Shown here in pieces: positions 1-8,856 of a stretch of DNA of 64,000 nucleotides (position 1 is its first letter; each line of letters opens with the position of its first letter). A program made the translations under genes and the position numbers. A model generated the notes under the pieces. That model was given only the letters and a program-made list of their open reading frames with translations. It searched no databases and was not told the origin of the DNA. The stretch spans positions 806,001 to 870,000 of the forward strand of contig NC_017219.1 in NCBI RefSeq assembly GCF_000269965.1. The letters run 5' to 3'. The stretch is from Bifidobacterium longum subsp. infantis ATCC 15697 = JCM 1222 = DSM 20088 (lineage in GTDB: Bacteria > Actinomycetota > Actinomycetes > Actinomycetales > Bifidobacteriaceae).

Positions 1-1218
1 GAGAAGCTGGAAGCCGATCGCAAGCAGAAGGAAGACTCCTGGCGCGAAGGCGAGTCCGACGTCAAGATGGTTGTGGACGAGGACGTGATCGCCGAGGTCA
101 TCAGTTCCACCACCGGTATCCCGGTGTTCAAGCTGACCCAGGCCGAGTCCAAGAAACTGCTCAGCATGGAGACGGAGCTGCACAAGCGCATCATCGGTCA
201 GGATGAAGCGGTTTCCGCTTTGTCACGGTCCATCCGACGCACCCGCGTGGGATTGAAGGACCCGAAGCGCCCGTCCGGCTCGTTCATCTTCGCCGGCCCC
301 ACCGGCGTCGGCAAGACCGAGCTGGCCAAGACGCTCGCCGAGTTCCTGTTCGACGATGAGGACGCGCTGATTCGCGTGGACATGTCCGAGTTCTCCGAGA
401 AGTACGCGGCTTCGCGACTCTTCGGCGCGCCTCCGGGATACGTCGGCTACGAGGAGGGCGGCGAGCTCACCGAAAAGGTGCGCCGCAAGCCGTTCTCCGT
501 GGTGCTGTTCGACGAGATCGAAAAGGCTCATCCGGACATCTTCAACACGCTGCTGCAGGTGCTCGATGACGGCCACCTGACCGACGGTCAGGGCCGCAAG
601 GTGGACTTCAAGAACACCATCATCATCCTGACCACCAACCTCGGTACGCGAGACATCGCCAAGGCCGCCAACACGGGCTTCAACCTGGGTGCCAACAACG
701 AGTCCAGCTACCAGCGCATGAAGGACCAGGTCAGCTCCGAATTGAAGCAGCAGTTCCGCCCGGAGTTCCTGAACCGTCTGGACGACATCATCGTCTTCAA
801 GCAGCTCACCGAGCCGCAGGTGCGCCAGATCGTGGATCTGGATGTCAAGCAGCTCAACGACCGCCTGTTCGACCGTCATATGTCGCTCGAACTCACCGAC
901 GCCGCCAAGGACCTGCTCGCGCAGAAGGGCTTCGACCCGCTGCTCGGTGCCCGTCCGCTGCGCCGCGTGATTCAGCGTGACATTGAGGACGCCATCTCCG
1001 AGAAGATCCTGATGGGAGATCTCGAGGACGGTCAGCGCGTGATGGTGGATGCGGAAGGCGAGGGTATCCTTGGCGAATTCACCTTCAAGGGTGAGAAGTT
1101 CGAGGAGCCGGCCGTCGCCGATAAGCCCGCCGAAGCCGGTGCCGCCAACGATGCCGAAACTTCGTCCGAAGCCGCACCCGTGCACGCTGACGATTCTGGC
1201 GACGCTGCGCAGGAGTAG
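1..1218 (+). CDS. clpC: ATP-dependent Clp protease ATP-binding subunit ClpC (C-terminal part, 5' truncated by window)
   Basis: The frame is open from base 1, so only the 3' end of the gene is present (about 405 codons). What is visible is the second AAA+ module (D2) of a Hsp100/Clp unfoldase: Walker A GPTGVGKT at bases 295-318, Walker B VVLFDEIEKAHP near 500-535, the GAPPGYVGY pore loop, and sensor-2 LGARPLRR. The charged EKLEADRKQKEDSW stretch at the window edge suits the ClpC linker. ClpC unfolds substrates in the cytoplasm and feeds them to ClpP. The last 45 residues are an Ala/Glu-rich tail of no clear function. A hairpin follows at 1238-1259. ClpB is the alternative, but the linker and the VDEDVIAEVIS context favour ClpC. 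Confidence 0.9.
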   Translation, partial: EKLEADRKQKEDSWREGESDVKMVVDEDVIAEVISSTTGIPVFKLTQAESKKLLSMETELHKRIIGQDEAVSALSRSIRRTRVGLKDPKRPSGSFIFAGPTGVGKTELAKTLAEFLFDDEDALIRVDMSEFSEKYAASRLFGAPPGYVGYEEGGELTEKVRRKPFSVVLFDEIEKAHPDIFNTLLQVLDDGHLTDGQGRKVDFKNTIIILTTNLGTRDIAKAANTGFNLGANNESSYQRMKDQVSSELKQQFRPEFLNRLDDIIVFKQLTEPQVRQIVDLDVKQLNDRLFDRHMSLELTDAAKDLLAQKGFDPLLGARPLRRVIQRDIEDAISEKILMGDLEDGQRVMVDAEGEGILGEFTFKGEKFEEPAVADKPAEAGAANDAETSSEAAPVHADDSGDAAQE

Positions 1219-1237
1219 CGCATATAAGTAGTTGCGG

Positions 1238-1259
1238 AGCTCCCCTGTCAAGGGGAGCT
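1238..1259 (+). terminator. Hairpin after clpC (AGCTCCCC/GGGGAGCT)
   Basis: A perfect 8-bp stem with a 6-nt loop lies 19 bp after the clpC stop codon. The T-run after it is poor. The stem sequence matches the core of the dispersed intergenic repeat seen at 3446, 19543 and 42078, so it may be a minimal copy of that repeat acting as a terminator. Confidence 0.5.
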
Positions 1260-1274
1260 GCTGTTTGTGTCGGA

Positions 1275-1440
1275 TTATTGCAGCAGGGCGAGTCCGGTGT
1301 CGATGGTCTCCTCGCGGGTAAACAGCGTGCGGCCGTCTGATTGCCGAGGCGTGCGTGGATGCGGTAGCTGAGATCTGCGCCGAGGAATTTGGCGAGTAAT
1401 CTCCCCTTGCCGACGCATTCGTAGTGACTCGGGTTGCAAA
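1275..1440 (-). pseudogene. Frameshifted C-terminal gene remnant, unidentified
   Basis: On the minus strand one frame reads NPSHYECVGKGRLLAKFLG..RIHARLGN. A shift of one frame then continues as DGRTLFTREETIDTGLALLQ and ends at a TAA (1275-1277). Joined across one frameshift this looks like the last 50 or so residues of a real protein. No start codon, RBS or upstream body is present. The parent family was not recognised. The piece lies between the clpC hairpin and a strong 13-bp hairpin at 1438-1473. Confidence 0.35.
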
Positions 1441-1473
1441 GGCCTGACCCTGATAGTACGGGGTCAGGCCTTT
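1438..1473. terminator. Perfect 13-bp inverted repeat, bidirectional terminator candidate
   Basis: AAAGGCCTGACCC and its exact complement are separated by a 10-nt loop. The A-run on one side and T-run on the other would allow termination in either direction. It lies upstream of the 5'-nucleotidase gene and downstream (for minus-strand transcription, upstream) of the gene remnant. Confidence 0.55.
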
Positions 1474-1570
1474 CCCATCCCAAGACGCCGCTAAGAATTC
1501 ACCTGAGAGTCGCCTTCCTAGGCATGGCCGTTCAATCGACGATCCTAGCGTGACTGGTGTGAGCAGGAAT

Positions 1571-3364
1571 ATGAAGAACCGGCGGTGGGCCGGCAAGCGA
1601 TCGGGGATCGCTTTTGGTGCAGTAGCGCTTATCCTTACGGCTCTGGTGGTTCCTTATGCTTGTGCGGGAACCACGGGAGCCGTTCCTTTTTCCGGCGATA
1701 ATCCATCTTCCGGCACCCGTACGGTGACCATCGCCGACATCACTGATTTTCACGGGCATATCGAACGTGGTGCGGACAACGCCACCGCCTTCACCGTGGC
1801 CGACAGCCATAATCCCGGCAATATGATCCCGGTATCGACCGGCGATTTGGTGGGAGGTTCCCCGTATGAGTCGGCGGTGGAGAAGGACCAACCCACGCTG
1901 GACATGGCCAAAGCGTGGGGATTGACGATTTCGGCGGTAGGCAACCATGAGTTCGACCGCGGTGTCGCCGATTTCAACAATCGCATCGCTGATCCCAGCA
2001 ATGGCATCGACTGGCTGTGCGCCAACACGTCTGCCGCCAGTAAGTCGCCTGACGGACTGCTGAGCCATGTACGTGACTCTACGATTCGAACGGTGAACGG
2101 CAAGCGGATCGGTTTCGTGGGTGCCCTTACTGATGCGCTCGGCTCGGTAGCCACTCCGCAGATTACGCGTGATGCCGATCTTGACGAGCGGGCGGTGGAC
2201 GCGATCAATCGCGTGGCCCGTGAACTCAAGCGCTCCGGAAAGGTGGATGCGGTGGTGGCCTTGCTGCACGCCGATGCCTCAGCCGCCGCCGATATTGGGC
2301 GAGATGTTGATGTGGTATACACCGGCCACAGTCATGCGATCAAGCGTGGTACGACCGCTGGTGGCGCGCCTATTTACGAGGCGGGCAGCTTTGGGCGGAA
2401 CATGGCCGTGCAGGATTTGATCATCACCGGTGCCGGGCGTCGCGCCACGGTGCGAGTGGCCGACGTTGACCTCGGCAATGGCACCAGCCATACGGCGGTT
2501 GACGGCGTGCTGGGCGTGGAAGGGCTTAATGCGCATCCGGCGCAAGCCGCTTGGATGTCTGCCGGTGCTGAGGAGAACGATGAGGTATCGCGCGCGCAGC
2601 ATATTTACCAGGCGGCGGCAACATATTCGAATCATGCCGGCAGCGCGGTGATTGGCACTTTGGCCTCCGGCGTGAATTTCGACAAACAAGGTTCGGATAA
2701 GCACGGGAATACGGTCGGTGTGCTGGTGGCGGACGCGAACCGCGAGTCAATCATGAAGCATGTGTATGCCGGAAATCGTTTGCCGGTAATCGGATTTTCG
2801 AATAATGGCAGTCTGCGGACTCCACGGCTTGATATGAATGGCGACGGCAAAGTCACCGTGCGCGAGGTGGATAGTCTCATGGCCTTGCAGTTCAAGGCCG
2901 CGCATGAGACGCTCACCGGGCGCGATGTGAAGAGAGTGCTCGCCGAGCAATTCCACCGTGACGATGGGCGACTGGAGCGGCGCTGGCTCGGCATCTCCTC
3001 GAACGTGACGTATCGGTATGCCGAATGCGGTACGACCGGTGGGAGCGGCAATGCCGATGCCGCCGCTGATACTGATGCCGCCGCTGATACCAACGCTGAC
3101 GCTGACGAGTGTGCTGCCGACGAACATGCGGCGGTTCGTATCGTGAACCTCGCCGTTGACGGTCGACCGATTGCGGACGATGACCTGGTGATTATCGCAT
3201 CCAATTCATATCTGCTTCAGGGCGGCGACAGTTACCCCGCCTTCCGTGCCGGAACCAATTACGGCGAGCTGAATATGCCATACAGCCAGCCGTTGCATGA
3301 ATATCTGGCCGCACATCAAGGGCTCACGGCAATTGTTGCAGCACCGGTAGGGACTCAGGCGTAA
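1571..3364 (+). CDS. Secreted 5'-nucleotidase / UshA-like metallophosphoesterase
   Basis: The ATG at 1571 gives a 597-residue protein with a basic N-terminus and a hydrophobic signal segment (about residues 10-33). An in-frame ATG at 1550 would only lengthen the n-region. The N-terminal calcineurin-like domain shows DFHGH, GNHEFDRG and GHSHA, which bind the dinuclear metal centre. The C-terminal 5'-nucleotidase domain ends with SNSYLLQGGDSYPAF. Family members hydrolyse extracellular nucleotides to nucleosides and phosphate. An acidic Asp/Ala tract encoded by an 18-bp tandem repeat (3056-3091) interrupts the C-terminal domain. No LPXTG or C-terminal membrane anchor is visible, so the protein is probably released or wall-associated. 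The exact substrate (nucleotide or UDP-sugar) is not shown by the sequence. Confidence 0.85.
   Translation: MKNRRWAGKRSGIAFGAVALILTALVVPYACAGTTGAVPFSGDNPSSGTRTVTIADITDFHGHIERGADNATAFTVADSHNPGNMIPVSTGDLVGGSPYESAVEKDQPTLDMAKAWGLTISAVGNHEFDRGVADFNNRIADPSNGIDWLCANTSAASKSPDGLLSHVRDSTIRTVNGKRIGFVGALTDALGSVATPQITRDADLDERAVDAINRVARELKRSGKVDAVVALLHADASAAADIGRDVDVVYTGHSHAIKRGTTAGGAPIYEAGSFGRNMAVQDLIITGAGRRATVRVADVDLGNGTSHTAVDGVLGVEGLNAHPAQAAWMSAGAEENDEVSRAQHIYQAAATYSNHAGSAVIGTLASGVNFDKQGSDKHGNTVGVLVADANRESIMKHVYAGNRLPVIGFSNNGSLRTPRLDMNGDGKVTVREVDSLMALQFKAAHETLTGRDVKRVLAEQFHRDDGRLERRWLGISSNVTYRYAECGTTGGSGNADAAADTDAAADTNADADECAADEHAAVRIVNLAVDGRPIADDDLVIIASNSYLLQGGDSYPAFRAGTNYGELNMPYSQPLHEYLAAHQGLTAIVAAPVGTQA
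3056..3091 (+). repeat. 18-bp tandem repeat inside the nucleotidase gene
   Basis: Two near-identical copies of GATGCCGCCGCTGATACY lie head to tail and encode DAAADT units. They are followed by degenerate GCTGAC units. This is a slippage-prone, in-frame acidic spacer. Confidence 0.7.
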
Positions 3365-3445
3365 GACACCAATTGCTGGGTGACTGAGGAACTATGGGGT
3401 GGAGTTATGAGTATAGGGCAGAAGAAAACGGCATAAATATGACGA

Positions 3446-3560
3446 AGCTCCCCTCGCTGAGGGGAGCTGTCGCCGTAGGCGACTGAGGGGAGCTTGCGGT
3501 ATAACCGTAAACTCCCCTCAGTCAGCCTTGCTGCCGGCTTCCCTCAGAGGGGAACCTGGC
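3446..3560. repeat. Composite intergenic palindromic repeat (GGGGAG family)
   Basis: Several nested hairpins: AGCTCCCC/GGGGAGCT (3446-3468), GTCGCC/GGCGAC (3469-3483), and a 12-bp perfect stem GACTGAGGGGAG/CTCCCCTCAGTC (3481-3523) with a small CGGT/ACCG hairpin in its loop. A further TTCCCTCAGAGGGGAA palindrome lies near 3539-3554. It separates the convergent nucleotidase and DUF349 genes. Related copies lie at 1238, 19543, 39246 and 42078. Confidence 0.65.
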
Positions 3561-3569
3561 ACGAGACCC

Positions 3570-5042
3570 TTACTTGATGGCGTTCAGCCACTGCTCCTTG
3601 GTGGCCTTCTCGGCTTCGAGCTTGGCCTTCTTCTTCGGGTCGGATTCGGCCGCGATCTTGGCGTCGAGCTCGGCGAGCTGGGCGTTGAGCTGCTCCTCGA
3701 AGCTGGACTTGCGGGCGTCGGCCTCCGGGTCGGTCTGCTTCCAAGCGGCATCCTCGATGGCCTTGATCTGCTTGTCAACGGCGTCGAGACGGTTCTCGAT
3801 GCGGCGCATATCGTCACGCGGCACGTAACCGATCTGATCCCACTCTTCCTGAATCTTGGCCAGCTCCTGGCGGGCCTTCTTGGCCTCGGCGTCGGTCTTC
3901 ACCGGCACCAGAGCCTCGGCCTTGACCAGCAGAGCCTCCTTGGCAGCCAGATTCTCCTTCTCGGAGGAGTTGATCTGATCGCGATCGGCCTGACGAGCGT
4001 TGAAGAAGGTGTCGGCGGCTTCGCGGAACTTGGCCCACAGCTCGTCGTCCTCGTTACGGCCAGCGCGGCCGGCCTTCTTCCAACGGTCCATCAGATCGTT
4101 GAACTTGCGGGAAGTCTCACCCCAAGCGGTGGAATCCTTGAGCTCATTGGCCTCGGCGATAATCGCTTCCTTGGCTTCCTTGGCGGCTGTACGCTCGTTG
4201 TCGCGAGCCTGAGCCCACTTGCGGCGAGCCTGGTTGAAGGTGGTGCGGGCGGCGGAGAAGCGCTTCCACAGCGCCTCGGCCTCCGGCTTGTCGATGCGCA
4301 CGGTGGTGCGCTGGTGGTTCTGCCACTCGTCGAACAGGTTACGGAACTTGTCGGCGGTGGAGCGCCAGTTGGTGTTGTCGCCCAGGGAGGCCGCCAGAGC
4401 TTCGGCCTTCTCGACGATGGTGGTGCGCTCGGCGACGGCCTTGGCCTGAGCGGCCTTGCGCGCTTCGGCGATCTCGGCCTTCTTGGCCTCGCCGGCGGCC
4501 TTCAGTTCCGCGTAACGGGCCTTGAGGGCCGCGAGGTCGCCCACCACCGCCGGTTCGGCGGTTTCTTCGCCCAGCAGCTTCACGGACTCGTCGATTTCAC
4601 GGGTCTTGATGTTGGGGGAGGTCAGGCGCGCGGCCAGCAGATCGAGCTTGGCCTTGAGATCCAGGAAGCGACGGGCGTACAGTGCCAGCGCCTCTTCCTT
4701 GGAGGCGTCCGGGAACTGTCCGACCTCACGTTCGCCGTCGCCGTCCTTGACGAAGACGGCGCCGTTGTCATCGACCCGGCCGAAAGCTTCGGCGGCTTTG
4801 ACGTCGGCCTCGGAATAGGCGGCGGGGGCGGCCGCGGGGGCGGCCGCGGGGGCGGCGGCATGCTGCTTGACCGTGGGAGTCTTCTTGGCGAAGGCGGCGG
4901 GGGAGGGCGCGTGCGGTTTCGGCATGGAAGCGGGGGACGGAGTCGGCGCCGGCGTGGCCGCGCTGGCTTCGGGTGCGGGTGTCGTTGCCTGCTCTTCGGG
5001 CGCAGCGGTGTTTACGGGTTCGGTGACAGTTTCGTCGGCCAT
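3570..5042 (-). CDS. DUF349 domain-containing protein
   Basis: The protein has 490 residues and starts at an ATG with AAGGAG 8-13 bp upstream. The N-terminal 80 residues are Pro/Ala-rich and disordered, including an AAPAAAP run encoded by a GC-rich tandem repeat near 4818-4860. The rest is highly charged, helical and repetitive, with several units of the form W..A..KF..L...W, typical of tandem DUF349 modules. No signal peptide or membrane segment is seen, so it is cytoplasmic. The family has no firmly established biochemical role in this group. The long plus-strand frame over the same region is a shadow. Confidence 0.85.
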   Translation of the reverse strand: MADETVTEPVNTAAPEEQATTPAPEASAATPAPTPSPASMPKPHAPSPAAFAKKTPTVKQHAAAPAAAPAAAPAAYSEADVKAAEAFGRVDDNGAVFVKDGDGEREVGQFPDASKEEALALYARRFLDLKAKLDLLAARLTSPNIKTREIDESVKLLGEETAEPAVVGDLAALKARYAELKAAGEAKKAEIAEARKAAQAKAVAERTTIVEKAEALAASLGDNTNWRSTADKFRNLFDEWQNHQRTTVRIDKPEAEALWKRFSAARTTFNQARRKWAQARDNERTAAKEAKEAIIAEANELKDSTAWGETSRKFNDLMDRWKKAGRAGRNEDDELWAKFREAADTFFNARQADRDQINSSEKENLAAKEALLVKAEALVPVKTDAEAKKARQELAKIQEEWDQIGYVPRDDMRRIENRLDAVDKQIKAIEDAAWKQTDPEADARKSSFEEQLNAQLAELDAKIAAESDPKKKAKLEAEKATKEQWLNAIK

Positions 5043-5129
5043 GGCCAGCTCCTTAAAGCGTAGAATGCATAAGCGGGAGCGTCTCCCATCCCGGGCGAAC
5101 CAGGAAGTTTTGACGCAACCCTCACCTAT

Positions 5130-5135
5130 TATATT
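5130..5135 (+). promoter_or_regulatory. -10 hexamer of hisS, leaderless start
   Basis: TATATT ends 6 nt before the GTG start of hisS and no Shine-Dalgarno sequence is present. The predicted transcript would begin at or next to the start codon. Confidence 0.5.
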
Positions 5136-5141
5136 GATTTC

Positions 5142-6542
5142 GTGGCTAAAGGTGCATCAATATCAGGATTCCCGGAGTGGCTCCCCTCCGAACGTGTTGT
5201 GGAGCAGCGTGTTATCGATACGCTTCGTAAGGTTTTTGAGCTCAACGGCTTCATCGGCATTGAGACGCGAGCGGTGGAAACCGGCGCTTCTTTGTTGAAA
5301 AAAGGCGAGACCAGCAAGGAGATCTACCTGCTGAGCCGTTTGCAGGAGGTCGGTCATGAATCCGACACTCCGATTGAAGAGCGGTTGGGCCTGCATTTCG
5401 ATCTGACCGTGCCGCTGAGCCGGTATGTGGTCGAGCACTCGGGTGCGTTGGCGTTCCCGTTCAAGCGCTGGCAGATTCAGAAGGTGTGGCGTGGCGAGCG
5501 TCCGCAGGAAGGCCGCTTCCGCGAGTTCGTGCAGGCCGATATCGACGTGATCGGTGCCGGCGACCTGCCCGACCACTATGAAGTGGAACTGCCGCTGGTC
5601 ATGGTCTCCGCGCTGGAAGAGCTGCGCGCGTATGGCCTCCCCAAGGCCACCGTGCACGCCAATAACCGCAAGTTGTCTGAAGGCTTCTACCGCGGCCTTG
5701 GCCTGACGGACGTCGAAGGCGTGCTGCGCGAGATCGACAAGCTCGACAAAATCGGTGCCGATGAGGTGGCCCGACTGCTCACCGAGACCTGCGGCGCCAC
5801 CGAAGCACAGGCACGCGCCTGCCTCGAATTGGCCGAGCTCACCGCCTCCGACGGTGCTGAGCTTGCCGCCAAGTTCGATGCGCTGTGCGAGTCTCACGGC
5901 ATCGCCAAGGATTCCGAGGCATACACGCTGGCTCGTCAGGGACTTGATACCCTGGCCATGATCGTCGACGAGGCCGCCGCCATCCGCCCCGGTTCCGTCA
6001 TCGCCGACCTGAAGATCGCCCGCGGTCTCGACTACTACACCGGTTCCGTCTACGAGACCTTCCTCGACGGTGCCGCATCACTCGGTTCCATCTGTTCCGG
6101 TGGCCGTTACGACAATCTCGCCTCCCAGGGCAACCGCAAGTACCCGGGCGTGGGCCTGTCCATCGGCCTGAGCCGACTGGTCAGCTACATGCTGCACGCT
6201 GCCGGCGCGCACGCCAACCGCGTCAGCCCGGCCGCCGTGCTGGTCGCTGTGTGGAATGAAGAGGACCGCCCGGCCGCCAACCGTATTGCGAACCAACTGC
6301 GTGCGCGCGGCATCGCCACCGACGTGGCACCCACCGCGGCCAAGCTCGGCAAGCAGATCAAGTACGCGGACAAACTCGGCATTCCGTACGTGTGGTTCCC
6401 GGCCACCGCTGCCGAAGGTGCGGAAGGCGCAGAGCCCGCTGGCGACGAGGTCAAGAACATCGTCACGGGCGAGCAGGTTGCCGCCGATTGCACGTCGTGG
6501 GAGCCGGATACTGTGGTTGCCCAGCAAACCGTCGAAATCTGA
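5142..6542 (+). CDS. hisS: Histidine-tRNA ligase
   Basis: Class II aminoacyl-tRNA synthetase of 466 residues that charges tRNA-His. The catalytic core shows motif 2 ([14 protein letters not shown]) and the histidine-specific [16 protein letters not shown] signature. A C-terminal anticodon-binding domain begins near residue 365 ([11 protein letters not shown]). The GTG start at 5142 is preceded by TATATT and no RBS, consistent with a leaderless transcript. aspS begins 35 bp downstream with its own RBS, so the two synthetase genes probably form one operon, an arrangement common in bacteria. Confidence 0.95.
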   Translation: MAKGASISGFPEWLPSERVVEQRVIDTLRKVFELNGFIGIETRAVETGASLLKKGETSKEIYLLSRLQEVGHESDTPIEERLGLHFDLTVPLSRYVVEHSGALAFPFKRWQIQKVWRGERPQEGRFREFVQADIDVIGAGDLPDHYEVELPLVMVSALEELRAYGLPKATVHANNRKLSEGFYRGLGLTDVEGVLREIDKLDKIGADEVARLLTETCGATEAQARACLELAELTASDGAELAAKFDALCESHGIAKDSEAYTLARQGLDTLAMIVDEAAAIRPGSVIADLKIARGLDYYTGSVYETFLDGAASLGSICSGGRYDNLASQGNRKYPGVGLSIGLSRLVSYMLHAAGAHANRVSPAAVLVAVWNEEDRPAANRIANQLRARGIATDVAPTAAKLGKQIKYADKLGIPYVWFPATAAEGAEGAEPAGDEVKNIVTGEQVAADCTSWEPDTVVAQQTVEI

Positions 6543-6577
6543 CGTATTCGCGCGAAAAATCGAGGAGAAACAAGACA

Positions 6578-8377
6578 ATGAGCCAGACGGCTTACAGAAC
6601 ACATCATGCCACTGAAGTGACCGAGGCCCTGGTCGGCCAGAAGGTCACCCTTGCCGGTTGGGTTGACCGACGCCGTGATCACGGTGGCGTGGCCTTCATC
6701 GACCTTCGTGATTCGACCGGCCTCGTGCAGGTCGTCATTTACGACGAGGATATGGCCCGCCCGCTGCGCAGCGAATTCGTGATTCAGATTACCGGCGAAG
6801 TGCGCCTGCGCCCGGATGGCAACGAGAACACCCATCTGGCCACCGGCAAGATCGAGGTTGTGGCCGAGACCATTGAGATCCTCGCCAAGTCCGACGCTCT
6901 GCCGTTCCAGGTTTCCACCGCTCTCGAGAATGAGTCCGAGAACAAGCTGCCGGGCGAGGACGTGCGTCTGAAGTACCGTTACCTCGACCTGCGCCGTCCG
7001 TCCATGCAGCACAATCTGAAGCTGCGTTCCGACATGGCTAAGGCCGCCCGCCACGCGCTGGAAGACATGGACTTCACCGAGGTCGAGACCCCGACCTTCA
7101 TTAAGTCCACCCCGGAAGGCGCCCGCGACTTCGTGGTGCCGGCCCGTCTGGTGCCCGGTTCCTGGTACGCCCTGCCGCAGTCCCCGCAGCTCCTCAAGCA
7201 GCTGCTCATGGTCTCCGGTGTCGAGCGTTACTACCAGCTCGCCCGCTGCTACCGTGACGAGGACTTCCGCGCCGACCGTCAGCCCGAGTTCACTCAGCTC
7301 GATATGGAGATGGCCTACGTGGACCAGGAAGATGTGATGGCCATGACTGAGAAGGTCATCGCCGCCATCTGGAAGTCCGCCGGCTATGAGGTCCAGCTGC
7401 CGCTACCGCGCATCACCTGGAAGGATGCGATGGACAAGTACGGCTCCGACAAGCCGGACCTGCGCTTCGGCAACCCGCTGGTGGAACTGACCGAGTACTT
7501 CAAGAACACGCCGTTCCGCGTGTTCCAGGCCCCGTACGTGGGTGCCGTGGTCTTCAAGGGCGGTGCCGCCACGCCGCGTCGTCAGTTCGACGCTTGGCAG
7601 GATTGGGCTCGTCAGCGTGGCGCCAAGGGCCTTGCCTACGTGGTCTTCGGCGAAAACGGCGAACTCAAGGGCCCCGTCGCCAAGAACCTGTCCGATGAGG
7701 AGCGCAACGGCCTGCGCGAGGCCGTCGGTGCCGAGGAAGGCGACGCCGTCTTCTTCGCCGCCGGTTCTCGCGAGTCCGCCCAGCTGCTGCTCGGCGCGGT
7801 GCGTGTGGAGCTTGCCTCCCGCGAAGGCCTGCTGGATCCGAAGAAGTTCGCTTTCACTTGGGTCGTGGACTTCCCGCTGTTCAAGCCCACGGATGACCCG
7901 GATGATGACGATGTGGCTGTCGGCCACTCCAAGTGGACCTCCATGCACCACCCGTTCACCATGCCCTCCAAGGATTGGATCGACAAGTTCGACAAGGACC
8001 CCGAGCACGCCATGTCCGATTCCTACGACATCGTCTGCAACGGTGAGGAGATGGGCGGCGGTTCCGTTCGTATCCATCGTGACGACATCCAAGCCCGTGT
8101 GCTCGATGTGCTGGGCATCACCAAGGAAGAGGCCGACGAGAAGTTCGGCTTCCTGCTTGAGGCATTCAAGTATGGCGCTCCGCCTCACGCGGGTTTGGCC
8201 CTCGGTTGGGACCGCACCGTGTCCATCCTGGCCGGTGCCGACTCCATCCGCGACGTCATCGCCTTCCCGAAGGCCGGCGGCGGCCGCGACCCGCTGACCG
8301 GTGCTCCGGCCCCGATTTCCGACGAGCAGCGCGCCGAGACTGGCGTCGACTACGACCCGGACGCCGACGAAAACTAA
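6578..8377 (+). CDS. aspS: Aspartate-tRNA ligase
   Basis: The ATG at 6578 follows GAGGAG at a suitable distance and gives 599 residues, the normal bacterial AspRS length. The longer in-frame extension to 6392 overlaps hisS and is not used. The order is an N-terminal OB-fold anticodon-binding domain ([19 protein letters not shown]), the class II core with motif 2 ([20 protein letters not shown]), a GAD insertion domain, and motif 3 ([15 protein letters not shown]). It attaches aspartate to tRNA-Asp. Whether it also charges tRNA-Asn cannot be decided from these motifs. Confidence 0.95.
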   Translation: MSQTAYRTHHATEVTEALVGQKVTLAGWVDRRRDHGGVAFIDLRDSTGLVQVVIYDEDMARPLRSEFVIQITGEVRLRPDGNENTHLATGKIEVVAETIEILAKSDALPFQVSTALENESENKLPGEDVRLKYRYLDLRRPSMQHNLKLRSDMAKAARHALEDMDFTEVETPTFIKSTPEGARDFVVPARLVPGSWYALPQSPQLLKQLLMVSGVERYYQLARCYRDEDFRADRQPEFTQLDMEMAYVDQEDVMAMTEKVIAAIWKSAGYEVQLPLPRITWKDAMDKYGSDKPDLRFGNPLVELTEYFKNTPFRVFQAPYVGAVVFKGGAATPRRQFDAWQDWARQRGAKGLAYVVFGENGELKGPVAKNLSDEERNGLREAVGAEEGDAVFFAAGSRESAQLLLGAVRVELASREGLLDPKKFAFTWVVDFPLFKPTDDPDDDDVAVGHSKWTSMHHPFTMPSKDWIDKFDKDPEHAMSDSYDIVCNGEEMGGGSVRIHRDDIQARVLDVLGITKEEADEKFGFLLEAFKYGAPPHAGLALGWDRTVSILAGADSIRDVIAFPKAGGGRDPLTGAPAPISDEQRAETGVDYDPDADEN

Positions 8378-8505
8378 TCTACGGAGCGTATACCGCCTTT
8401 CCTCAGCACTCGACGCACCTTAGTGCGCCTTCGGCTTCGAACGGCGGTCTCCGCATGCGTAGATTAATTTTCGAGGAGTAATGCTCCGGTGCTATTAGCC
8501 GCAAA

Positions 8506-8540
8506 TGGCCCTTGGAATAATTCCAAGGGCCACTTGCTTT
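8506..8540 (+). terminator. Rho-independent terminator downstream of aspS
   Basis: A perfect 12-bp stem TGGCCCTTGGAA/TTCCAAGGGCCA with a TAA loop (8506-8532) is followed by CTTGCTTTTT. It lies about 130 bp after the aspS stop, so the hisS-aspS mRNA would carry a 3' UTR of that length. Confidence 0.7.
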
Positions 8541-8611
8541 TTGCGGGTGGGGCCCAATGTGCCAAATACCTGCCAAGGGGTGCCAAATACTCCGCCCGAT
8601 GGCACCTCCGC

Positions 8612-8830
8612 CATGCGGCAAACCTCGCACCATGCGGTGTCCCCTTTGGCGTTTGCCGATTATCCCCCCCCCATGGGGCGGTAACTTCCTCATGGGGCGG
8701 TAAACAACCCATGGGGCGGTGAAAACCCCATGGGGCGGTAGGTCAAAATGGCTTAATTCCGCGGTTTCACAATTTCTTCAAACCGCCCCATGGGCAAATT
8801 ACCGCCTCATGGGGGAATTGCCGCCCCATG
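8612..8830. repeat. Iteron-like array, 11-bp motif at 19-bp period, direct then inverted
   Basis: CATGGGGCGGT occurs at 8672-8682, 8691-8701, 8710-8720 and 8729-8739, exactly 19 bp apart with unrelated 8-bp spacers. The inverse motif ACCGCCCCATG occurs at 8782-8792, 8801-8811 (one mismatch) and 8820-8830 (one mismatch), again exactly 19 bp apart. Two weaker units (CATGCGG) lie at 8612 and 8631, also 19 bp apart. The array is symmetrical around about 8760. Confidence 0.8.
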
Positions 8831-8856
8831 AGAAGTAATCGCAACTCCGTATTTGA

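Larger units (their letters stand above)
1219..1570. other. Intergenic region, 352 bp
   Basis: This spacer holds the clpC hairpin, the minus-strand frameshifted remnant and the 13-bp hairpin described separately. No intact gene was found. The long minus-strand reading frame across it is the antisense shadow of clpC. Confidence 0.5.
8378..8856. other. Intergenic region, 479 bp, repeat-rich
   Basis: Contains the aspS terminator, short TGCCAAATAC repeats (8560-8590) and the 19-bp-periodic CATGGGGCGGT array (8612-8830). The small reading frames across it are low-complexity products of the repeats and show no protein-like features. Confidence 0.6.

Noticed and set aside
223..1596. 457-residue minus-strand reading frame opposite clpC
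   Set aside because: Composition shadow of the clpC coding strand; no RBS, domain or sensible composition.
3528..5063. 511-residue plus-strand frame opposite the DUF349 gene
   Set aside because: Gly/Leu-rich mirror of an Ala/Lys/Glu-rich gene; the minus-strand protein has clear family features and an RBS.
8403..8712. Small minus-strand frames of 82-96 residues in the repeat array
   Set aside because: Encoded by the 19-bp repeats themselves and rich in His/Pro/Gly; no RBS or homology-like features.
8612..8830. CRISPR array
   Set aside because: Repeat core of 11 bp with 8-bp spacers, mixed orientation and no cas genes; dimensions do not fit.
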